DNA of 64,000 nt, taken from NCBI GenBank assembly GCA_022600345.1, contig JAHZKP010000052.1:1-64000 (forward strand). The letters run 5' to 3'. Each line of letters begins with the position of its first letter. Position 1 is the stretch's first letter. The notes beneath the pieces were generated by a model. It was not told the origin of the DNA and did no database searches. It saw only the letters and a program-made list of their open reading frames with translations. Positions 57,024 to 64,000 of the stretch are shown here, one piece after another. Origin of the DNA: Alphaproteobacteria bacterium (GTDB lineage Bacteria > Pseudomonadota > Alphaproteobacteria > Rhizobiales > Hyphomicrobiaceae). Position numbers and translations under genes: made by a program.

Positions 57024-58340
57024 TCAGCCGCGCTTTTCGCGAGCGACGAGCTCGCGGGGTTCGTTGCCGATATAGAGCTGGCGGGGACGCCCAATGCGCT
57101 GTTCGGGATCTTCGATCATTTCCTTCCACTGTGCGACCCAGCCGACGGTGCGGGCGACAGCGAACAGCACGGTGAACATCTCGACGGGGAATCCTATGGC
57201 GCGCAGCGTGATGCCGGAATAGAAGTCGATGTTGGGGTAGAGCTTCTTTTCGACGAAATATTCGTCTTCCAAGGCGATCCGTTCCAGTTCCATGGCGACA
57301 GCGAGCAGTGGCTCGTCGCGAATGCCGAGCGAATCGAGCACCTCGTGGCAGGTCTTCTGCATGACCGTGGCGCGCGGATCGTAGTTCTTGTAGACGCGGT
57401 GACCAAAGCCCATCAGGCGGAAGCCGGAGGTCTTGTCCTTGGCCTTCTTGACGTACTCGGGGATGCGTTCGACGGAGCCGATTTCAGTCAACATGTTGAG
57501 TGCGGCTTCGTTGGCGCCACCGTGGGCGGGCCCCCACAGGCATGCGATGCCGGCGGCGATGCAGGCGAACGGATTGGCACCTGAGGAGCCAGCGAGGCGG
57601 ACAGTGGATGTCGACGCGTTCTGCTCGTGATCGGCGTGGAGGATGAAGATGCGGTCCAGGGCGCGGGCGATGACCGGATCGACGGTGTAGGGTTCGCAAG
57701 GAACAGCAAAGCACATCTGCAGGAAGTTCGAGGTGTAGTCGAGATCGTTCCTGGGGTAGATGAACGGCTGGCCGGCCGAATACTTGTAGGCCATCGCGGC
57801 GATGGTCGGCATCTTTGCGATCAGGCGGCGGGCTGCGATGGTGCGCTGCTCGGGATCGTTGATGTCGGTTGAGTCGTGATAGAATGCCGACAGCGCTCCG
57901 ACCACTCCGCACATGATGGCCATCGGGTGGGCATCGCGGCGGAAGCCGGTGAAGAAGCGCGACATCTGCTCATGCACCATCGTGTGGCGCGTGATGGCTT
58001 CTTCGAACTCGGTGTATTGCGTCTGGGTTGGCAATTCACCGTTCAAAAGCAGATAGCAGACTTCAATGAAATTCGATTGTTCGGCCAATTGGCCGATCGG
58101 GTAGCCGCCGTGCAACAGGATGCCCTTGTCGCCGTCGATGTAGGTGATTTTGGAGCTGCAGTTGGCGGTCGATGTGAACCCTGGATCGTAGTTGAAACAA
58201 CCTGATTCTTTATAAAGTTTGCCAACGTCGATGACATCGGGGCCAATCGTGCCCGAGCGCACAGGCATATCGATCGACGTATCCTTGACCTTCATCGTGG
58301 CGATGGGGGAGGTCCCGGAGCCGGTGGTATCTGAGTTCAT
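57024..58340 (-). CDS. gltA: citrate synthase
   Basis: [44 protein letters not shown]-type motif (...[22 protein letters not shown]...), [73 protein letters not shown]. Confidence 0.98.
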   Translation of the reverse strand: MNSDTTGSGTSPIATMKVKDTSIDMPVRSGTIGPDVIDVGKLYKESGCFNYDPGFTSTANCSSKITYIDGDKGILLHGGYPIGQLAEQSNFIEVCYLLLNGELPTQTQYTEFEEAITRHTMVHEQMSRFFTGFRRDAHPMAIMCGVVGALSAFYHDSTDINDPEQRTIAARRLIAKMPTIAAMAYKYSAGQPFIYPRNDLDYTSNFLQMCFAVPCEPYTVDPVIARALDRIFILHADHEQNASTSTVRLAGSSGANPFACIAAGIACLWGPAHGGANEAALNMLTEIGSVERIPEYVKKAKDKTSGFRLMGFGHRVYKNYDPRATVMQKTCHEVLDSLGIRDEPLLAVAMELERIALEDEYFVEKKLYPNIDFYSGITLRAIGFPVEMFTVLFAVARTVGWVAQWKEMIEDPEQRIGRPRQLYIGNEPRELVAREKRG

Positions 58341-58628
58341 CGGGCGGTTCCCTTTTTTGCTTGAGTGGGTAGCGGCGCAATGCGGGCGTTCTCATGCGAA
58401 AAACACGAGAATGCTGTGTGTTGATTGCTAGATGTTGCAAGGTTGGTAACCGACATTCGCACGTGCGGCAAGATAACCCTTTGCAGGGGTCAAGTGCGTG
58501 CCCGTCGCAAGGCGTTGGCGTTGATTGACGATCTTTTGTGCGCCGCACTAGCAATCGACTGGAATGTCGCGGAAAGCCGGGGTGCCCGCATTTTCAGGGA
58601 TCGAGCAATTTGGTTAATGGGGCTGAGT

Positions 58629-60068
58629 TCATGCAGAGGCGTCACGCAAACGTGCGATGGTTTCTTCCTCGCCCATCACCGCCATCACATCGAATATCGG
58701 GGGCGAGACCGTGGTTCCCGTCAGGGCGGCGCGAATTGGCTGGGCGACCTTGCCGAGCTTGAGGCTCTCGGTTTCGGCGAACTCGCGGACCGTTGCTTCA
58801 AGTTGATCGGCGGACCAGTCGGGCAGGTGCTGCAGGTGGGGCAATAAGCGCGACAGCATCTGGCGGGTTGGCGGGGCGAGCAGCTTGGCTGCCTTGTCAT
58901 CGTATTCGAGCGGCCGGTCGGCCCACAGGAAGGCGGCGCCAGAGAGAAAATCAAGAAGTGTCTTGGAGCGTTCCTTCATGGCTGGAACGAGAGCGCGCAA
59001 TTCAGGCCCGTGACCAGCCGACAGGGCCTTGCCGACCTGATCGCCGTGCGGCAGGTGGGGAAGCAGATGGACGAGCGCATCATAGAGGTCGTCATCTGGA
59101 GTGGCGCGAATCCAATGACCATTGATGGCATCGAGTTTTTGCATGTCAAAACGTGCCGGAGATTTGTTGATGGCGTCGATATCGAACCACTTGATCAGGT
59201 CGTCGGTTGAAAAGATTTCGTCGTCGCCGTGGCTCCAACCCAGCCGCACGAGGTAGTTGCGCATGGCGACCGGCAGATAGCCCATGTCGCGATAGGTTTC
59301 CGCGCCCAATGCGCCGTGACGCTTCGACAGCTTGGCACCGTCGGGTCCATGTATCAGCGGTACGTGGGCCCACTGAGGTGTCTGCCACTTCAGGAGTTGG
59401 TAGATCTGTGCCTGTCGGGCGGCATTGGTGAGGTGATCGACGCCGCGGATGACGTGGGTAATGCCCATGTCGTGATCATCGACAACGACTGCGAGGTTAT
59501 ACGTCGGCGAACCGTCCGAGCGCAGGATGATGAGGTCGTCGAGGTCCTTGTTGGCGAAGGTAACTTCGCCCTGGACGTGGTCGTTGATGACGGTCTCGCC
59601 TTCCTTTGGGGCGCGCAGGCGAATGGTGTGCGGGGCGTCTGCAGGGGCGTCACCGGGGTCGCGGTCGCGCCAGGGCGAGCGAAGCTTGAAGGGACGCTTT
59701 TCGTCTTCGGCGGCCTGTCGCATTGCAGCGAGTTCGTCACTGGTCAGGTAGCAGCGGTAAGCCTTGTTCTGGCTCAGGAGTTCATGGGCAATTTCGCGGT
59801 GGCGGTCGGCGCGCTGATACTGGGATACGGGTTCGCCATCCCAGTCAAGGCCAAGCCAGCGCAAGCCTTCCAGAATGGCTTCGACGGCCTGGGGTGAGTT
59901 GCGCTCGCGATCGGTATCTTCAATGCGCAGGAGAAACCTGCCGCCATTGGCTTTCGCATAAAGCCAGTTGAACAGGGCGGTGCGGGCGCCGCCGATATGG
60001 AGATAGCCGGTTGGCGAGGGGGCAAAGCGGACAACGACAGGTGAGTTTGTATTCGTAGTGGTAGCCAT
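58629..60068 (-). CDS. gltX: glutamyl-tRNA synthetase
   Basis: [59 protein letters not shown] (KMSKS-like). Confidence 0.97.
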   Translation of the reverse strand: MATTTNTNSPVVVRFAPSPTGYLHIGGARTALFNWLYAKANGGRFLLRIEDTDRERNSPQAVEAILEGLRWLGLDWDGEPVSQYQRADRHREIAHELLSQNKAYRCYLTSDELAAMRQAAEDEKRPFKLRSPWRDRDPGDAPADAPHTIRLRAPKEGETVINDHVQGEVTFANKDLDDLIILRSDGSPTYNLAVVVDDHDMGITHVIRGVDHLTNAARQAQIYQLLKWQTPQWAHVPLIHGPDGAKLSKRHGALGAETYRDMGYLPVAMRNYLVRLGWSHGDDEIFSTDDLIKWFDIDAINKSPARFDMQKLDAINGHWIRATPDDDLYDALVHLLPHLPHGDQVGKALSAGHGPELRALVPAMKERSKTLLDFLSGAAFLWADRPLEYDDKAAKLLAPPTRQMLSRLLPHLQHLPDWSADQLEATVREFAETESLKLGKVAQPIRAALTGTTVSPPIFDVMAVMGEEETIARLRDASA

Positions 60069-60178
60069 GATCATTTCTCGTTTTACTGCATTGTGCCGCG
60101 TGTTGTGGGCGGCTGCATTTCTGTTCGGCGCTGGTGTAGCATGGAGCGGGGGCTGGGGTTAAGGAGCTAGATCAAGTC

Positions 60179-62329
60179 ATGCGGCCAGAGGCGGGCGACG
60201 CGCAAATCGAAGGCGAGCGAGTTGCACATCGCCTTGACGGTCCGCGGTCGGCAAGTCTCGAAGTGTTACGCGACCTGCTGGAAGCCGAGCGGGCGCGTTG
60301 GTTTTATTGGGTGCCCGTATTTGTCGGCTGTGGGGCGCTTATCTATTTTCAGTTGGCCACTGAACCATCGGGTTGGATCGTGGCATCCGCAGTCGTGGCG
60401 GCCTTGGCGATATTCCTCGTTGGGTCTCGGGGTACGTTTTCGCAAATTGCAACGGCGGTATTGGTTTGCGTGGGCATTGGTCTGGCTGCCGCAAAGGCCA
60501 GGACGCAGATCGTCGGAGCACCGGTGTTGCAGCCCCAGACCGGGGCGGTCTGGGTTGAGGGGTTTATCGAAACGCTTGAAGCGAAAGCCAACGGAGGCGA
60601 ACGAATAACGTTGCTTCCTGTGCGGGTCGGGACGGTTGATCTGGACGCATTGCCGAAGCGGGTGCGGGTGAGTTTTCGGAAGGCAACGGCTGGCTTGTTG
60701 CCAGGCGACTATGTGGGTGTGGAAGCCAAGTTGTCGGCGCCGGGGCGACCATCGGTTCCTGGTGGATATGATTTTTCGCGCTATGCGTTCTTTCGAGGAA
60801 TCGGTGCAGTGGGTTATGCGACCTTGCCGCCCGAACTCAAGCCGGCGTTGGTGGAGCCGCCGTTCTTGATGCGCGCCTCCAATGCTATTGCCCGGCTGCG
60901 CAAGCAGATCGGCGACCGGGTCGTTGCCAGCCTGCCCGGACAGACGGGGGCGATCGCCAACGCGCTGATTACCGGTGACCGTAGCGCGATCGCCGAGGAA
61001 ACCAACGAAGCCTACCGGGCGTCGGGGCTGTTTCACATTTTATCGATTTCCGGGCTGCACATGGCGATCATGGGGGGCGCTGTGTTCTTTGCGTTGCGGT
61101 TCGTGTTCGCGCTGTTTCCGGGCGTTGCGTTGAACTACCCGATCAAGAAGTGGGCGGCGGTTGGCGCAATTTTGGGTTCGCTTGGCTATCTGACGATTTC
61201 GGGCGGTTCGTTTGCAACGGTTCGATCTTTTCTGATGATCTTAGTGTTTTTCATTTCCATCCTGGCGGACCGGCCGGCCATTGCGCTGCGCAATGTTGCG
61301 TTGTCGGCATTGTTGATCTTGCTGGTATTTCCGGAAAGTGTCGTCGATCCGGGGTTTCAGATGTCATTTGCAGCCGTTGTCGGGCTGGTTGCCACATATG
61401 AAGCCTTGGCTGCGCGAAGCGAGCGATGGTTTGAGACTGCGGGCTCGTGGATCTGGCGCGGTGTTGGGTTTTTTGCAGCCATTGTCGGGTCGACGCTGGT
61501 GGCAAGCGCAGCGGTCGCGCCCTTGGGGATCTACCATTTTCACCAGGCGCAGCTTTATTCGGTGTTGGCCAATTTGGTCGCCGTTCCGATCTGCAACCTG
61601 ATTGTCATGCCGGCAGCACTTGCAACGTTGGTGTTAATGCCTGTGGGATTGGAAACTTGGCCTTTGATGGTGATGGGGCCGGGGTTGGAGGCGATGGCGT
61701 GGGTTGCTTATCAGGTGGCTGGTCTCAAGGGTTCGGTCAGTCATGTTGCGGCCATTCCACCGTTGGCACTGGGTTTGATGATCGCTGGGGGACTGTGGCT
61801 TTGCCTTAACCGGTATCGCTGGCGCTTGTTGGGCATCGTTGCGATTGCGGTTGGCGTATTGGTTGCGCCGCTTCAGGTCCGGCCAGACCTGTTGGTTGGC
61901 GATGAAGCAAGGTTGGTTGTGTTACGCGATAACGAGGGCAAGTTTGCCGGGCTTGCTTCGCGGTATTCGGAATACGAGTTGTCGCAATGGCTGGCGCGAG
62001 ATGGAGACCCAAGGGAGGCGGGCGAAATCGGGATCGGAGACGCGCTTGTTTGTGACGGGGTTGGGTGTGTTGGCCGGGTGGGCGAGTTGACTGTTGCGGT
62101 TTCCAAATCGCCGGCTTCGCTGCGCGATGATTGCCGGCGGGCGGATATCGTGATTCTGGCCCGCGACCTCGTGGCGGGATGTGTGGGCCCCAGGCTGGTT
62201 GTCGATCGCAAAAGCAGCGTTCGCGACGGAACACTGGCGATCTATGTCGGTGACGATGGCGGCTTGAAGATTCGCTCGGTGGCGGATCAACAAGGAAACC
62301 GGCCGTGGTCTCAGGCGGCGGGCCGATAA
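60179..62329 (+). CDS. comEC: ComEC/Rec2 family competence protein
   Basis: GAIANALITGDRSAIAEETNEAYRASGLFHILSISGLHMAIMGGAVFFALRF...GGSFATVRSFLMILVFFISILADRPAIALRNVALSALLILLVFPESVVDPGFQMSFAAVVGLV. Confidence 0.92.
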   Translation: MRPEAGDAQIEGERVAHRLDGPRSASLEVLRDLLEAERARWFYWVPVFVGCGALIYFQLATEPSGWIVASAVVAALAIFLVGSRGTFSQIATAVLVCVGIGLAAAKARTQIVGAPVLQPQTGAVWVEGFIETLEAKANGGERITLLPVRVGTVDLDALPKRVRVSFRKATAGLLPGDYVGVEAKLSAPGRPSVPGGYDFSRYAFFRGIGAVGYATLPPELKPALVEPPFLMRASNAIARLRKQIGDRVVASLPGQTGAIANALITGDRSAIAEETNEAYRASGLFHILSISGLHMAIMGGAVFFALRFVFALFPGVALNYPIKKWAAVGAILGSLGYLTISGGSFATVRSFLMILVFFISILADRPAIALRNVALSALLILLVFPESVVDPGFQMSFAAVVGLVATYEALAARSERWFETAGSWIWRGVGFFAAIVGSTLVASAAVAPLGIYHFHQAQLYSVLANLVAVPICNLIVMPAALATLVLMPVGLETWPLMVMGPGLEAMAWVAYQVAGLKGSVSHVAAIPPLALGLMIAGGLWLCLNRYRWRLLGIVAIAVGVLVAPLQVRPDLLVGDEARLVVLRDNEGKFAGLASRYSEYELSQWLARDGDPREAGEIGIGDALVCDGVGCVGRVGELTVAVSKSPASLRDDCRRADIVILARDLVAGCVGPRLVVDRKSSVRDGTLAIYVGDDGGLKIRSVADQQGNRPWSQAAGR

Positions 62330-62375
62330 GTCTTCTTAAGGTTCGCTTGGCGTGCCTGCTTGAGCGCGAAATCCA

Positions 62376-63098
62376 CTAATACCGCCTGATGAGGCCGACG
62401 AGACGGCCCTGGATGTCGACTTGTTCGGGGCCGAAAATACGGGTCTCATAAGCCGGGTTGGCGGCTTCAAGTGCGACGGCGGACCCCTTTTTGCGAAGAC
62501 GCTTGAGGGTAGCTTCTTCCTTCTCGACAAGTGCGACAACGATGTCGCCGTTTTGAGCGGTATCGGCCCGGCGGATGATGACTGTATCGCCGTCGTGAAT
62601 GCCCGCATCGATCATCGAATCACCCCTGACTTCGAGGGCAAAGTGCTCGCCGTTCGAAATCAGGTCGGGTGGGCAGTCGATGTCGTGGGTGTGGTCCTGT
62701 ATGGCGCTGATCGGCGTGCCCGCAGCAATGCGGCCCATTACAGGTACGGAAATTGATTGGGAGGCGAGGATCTCAGGCTGCGGTGGCGGGGCGGTGCGCA
62801 TGGCACTCATGCCGCCTTCGATGCCGCGAAGCTGGGGCCGCGCCTCTGAAGATGGGGCGGGGATGGTGCCGGAAGTCTCGATGCCCTCGGGCAGCTTGAT
62901 GACTTCGATCGCCCGTGCCCTGTGCGGGAGGCGCCTGATAAAGCCTCGTTCCACCAGCGCGGTGATCAGCCGGTGAATGCCCGACTTGGATTTCAGGTCG
63001 AGTGCATCCTTCATTTCATCGAATGACGGTGGGACGCCTTGTTTTTGCAGGCGTTCATGAATGAACAGCAGTAGGTCTTTTTGCTTCTGTGTCAGCAT
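62376..63098 (-). CDS. lexA: SOS response transcriptional repressor LexA
   Basis: [66 protein letters not shown]; Ala-Gly cleavage site [17 protein letters not shown] (Ser) and EEATLKRL (Lys). Confidence 0.98.
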   Translation of the reverse strand: MLTQKQKDLLLFIHERLQKQGVPPSFDEMKDALDLKSKSGIHRLITALVERGFIRRLPHRARAIEVIKLPEGIETSGTIPAPSSEARPQLRGIEGGMSAMRTAPPPQPEILASQSISVPVMGRIAAGTPISAIQDHTHDIDCPPDLISNGEHFALEVRGDSMIDAGIHDGDTVIIRRADTAQNGDIVVALVEKEEATLKRLRKKGSAVALEAANPAYETRIFGPEQVDIQGRLVGLIRRY

Positions 63099-63184
63099 TT
63101 TTGGAGCTGGCCCCTTGTTGCCTCGCGTCTGTGAGATTCAGCGGATATCGAGCGCCATGCACAAACCATGAACGTACCATACCT

Positions 63185-63199
63185 GTTCACGTCGCGTTC
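63185..63199 (-). promoter_or_regulatory. LexA (SOS) box upstream of lexA, alphaproteobacterial GTTC-N7-GTTC type
   Basis: GTTC-ACGTCGC-GTTC at 63185-63199 (GAAC-N7-GAAC on the lexA strand), about 87 bp upstream of the lexA start. Confidence 0.75.
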
Positions 63200-63313
63200 C
63201 GCAACCCTCTACAACTCGCTCCGGCGTTCTTTTGTTTTTGGTGCTCGCGGGCCCAGTTTTCAGTTTGTCGTTCTTCTTACCGAAAAACCGCTCCACACTT
63301 TTTTCGGAAGCAC

Positions 63314-64000
63314 TCAAAAATCGATGGGCAGCACTGTGACGTTTCTGCCGGCGCTTAAGGCTGGTGCGTGGGGTTCGCGAATGATGAGCGCATTGGAGTA
63401 GGCGAGGACGGAGAGAAGGGAGCTGTCCTGATTGGAGGCAGGCGTGACCTGCAGTTGTCCGTTCTCAAGGTGATCAAGAGTGGCGCGCATGTAGTGCTGG
63501 CGTGGTCCGTTCGGGCCGACCGGCCAGGTCAGGGGAGCTTGGAGGGTGGCGGCGGCGTCGAGGCTGCGCCCACTGAGGGCTGCGATGAGCGGTAGCACGA
63601 AGATGGCGGTGCAGATGATGGAGGAAACCGGGTTGCCGGGAACGCCAATGGCGCGCTGGCCGGGTTTTTTGGCAAACATCAGCGGCTTACCGGGGCGCAT
63701 GGCGATCTTCCAGAAGTCGAGGTCGAAACCGGCTTTTGAAAGGGCGGGTGAAACCAGGTCATGGTCGCCAACCGAGGCGCCGCCGATAGTGATGAGGACA
63801 TCAGCGTCTCTGGCTTGGCCGAGGGAAGCTGCGAGGCTTTCCATGGTGTCGGAGGCGATGCCCAGCAACCGGGCGTCAGCTCCGGCGCGAGTCAGCATGG
63901 CGGCGATGGCGTAGCTGTTGGAGGCGACGATCTGGCCGGGTCCTGGGGCGGTGCCCGGTTCAACGAGTTCATCGCCGGTTGCCAATATGGCGACGACTGG
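63314..64000 (-). CDS. moeA: molybdopterin molybdenumtransferase MoeA (partial, runs off window)
   Basis: ATGDELVEPGTAPGPGQIVASNSYAIAAMLTRAGADARLLGIASDTMESL...DVLITIGGASVGDHDLVSPAL...WKIAMRPGKPLMF...GVPGNPVSS. Confidence 0.94.
   Translation of the reverse strand, partial: PVVAILATGDELVEPGTAPGPGQIVASNSYAIAAMLTRAGADARLLGIASDTMESLAASLGQARDADVLITIGGASVGDHDLVSPALSKAGFDLDFWKIAMRPGKPLMFAKKPGQRAIGVPGNPVSSIICTAIFVLPLIAALSGRSLDAAATLQAPLTWPVGPNGPRQHYMRATLDHLENGQLQVTPASNQDSSLLSVLAYSNALIIREPHAPALSAGRNVTVLPIDF

Overview
This window looks like a high-GC alphaproteobacterial chromosome, probably Hyphomicrobiales/Rhizobiales; taxonomy is inferred from gene order and protein style, not searched. The right half is mostly conserved housekeeping: proS-lolC-lolD-dnaE, then rpsB-tsf-pyrH-frr-uppS-cdsA-dxr-rseP-bamA-lpxD-fabZ-lpxA-lpxI-lpxB, then gltA, gltX, comEC, lexA and a partial moeA. 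The left half is more accessory: a frameshifted PhyH-like gene, two sulfotransferases, a truncated PaiB-like gene, a ~271-bp MITE-like element with CTAG duplications, hairpin repeats beside tRNA-Ser(GCT), a CDP-deoxysugar/C-methyl-sugar cluster (about 17.3-24.0 kb), an RND pump, a HemG-like flavodoxin and an aldolase with a histone-H1-like tail. The most interesting observations are: (1) a palindromic and 24-bp tandem-repeat element inserted in frame inside dnaE, (2) the MITE-like element inserted exactly at a stop codon, (3) the compact CDP-sugar cluster combining C-methyltransferase, CmcI-like and sulfotransferase genes, (4) an LpxI-like protein whose C-terminal domain appears duplicated, and (5) tandem hairpin repeats next to tRNA-Ser. 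I saw no CRISPR array, prophage, rRNA operon or recognisable defence island.
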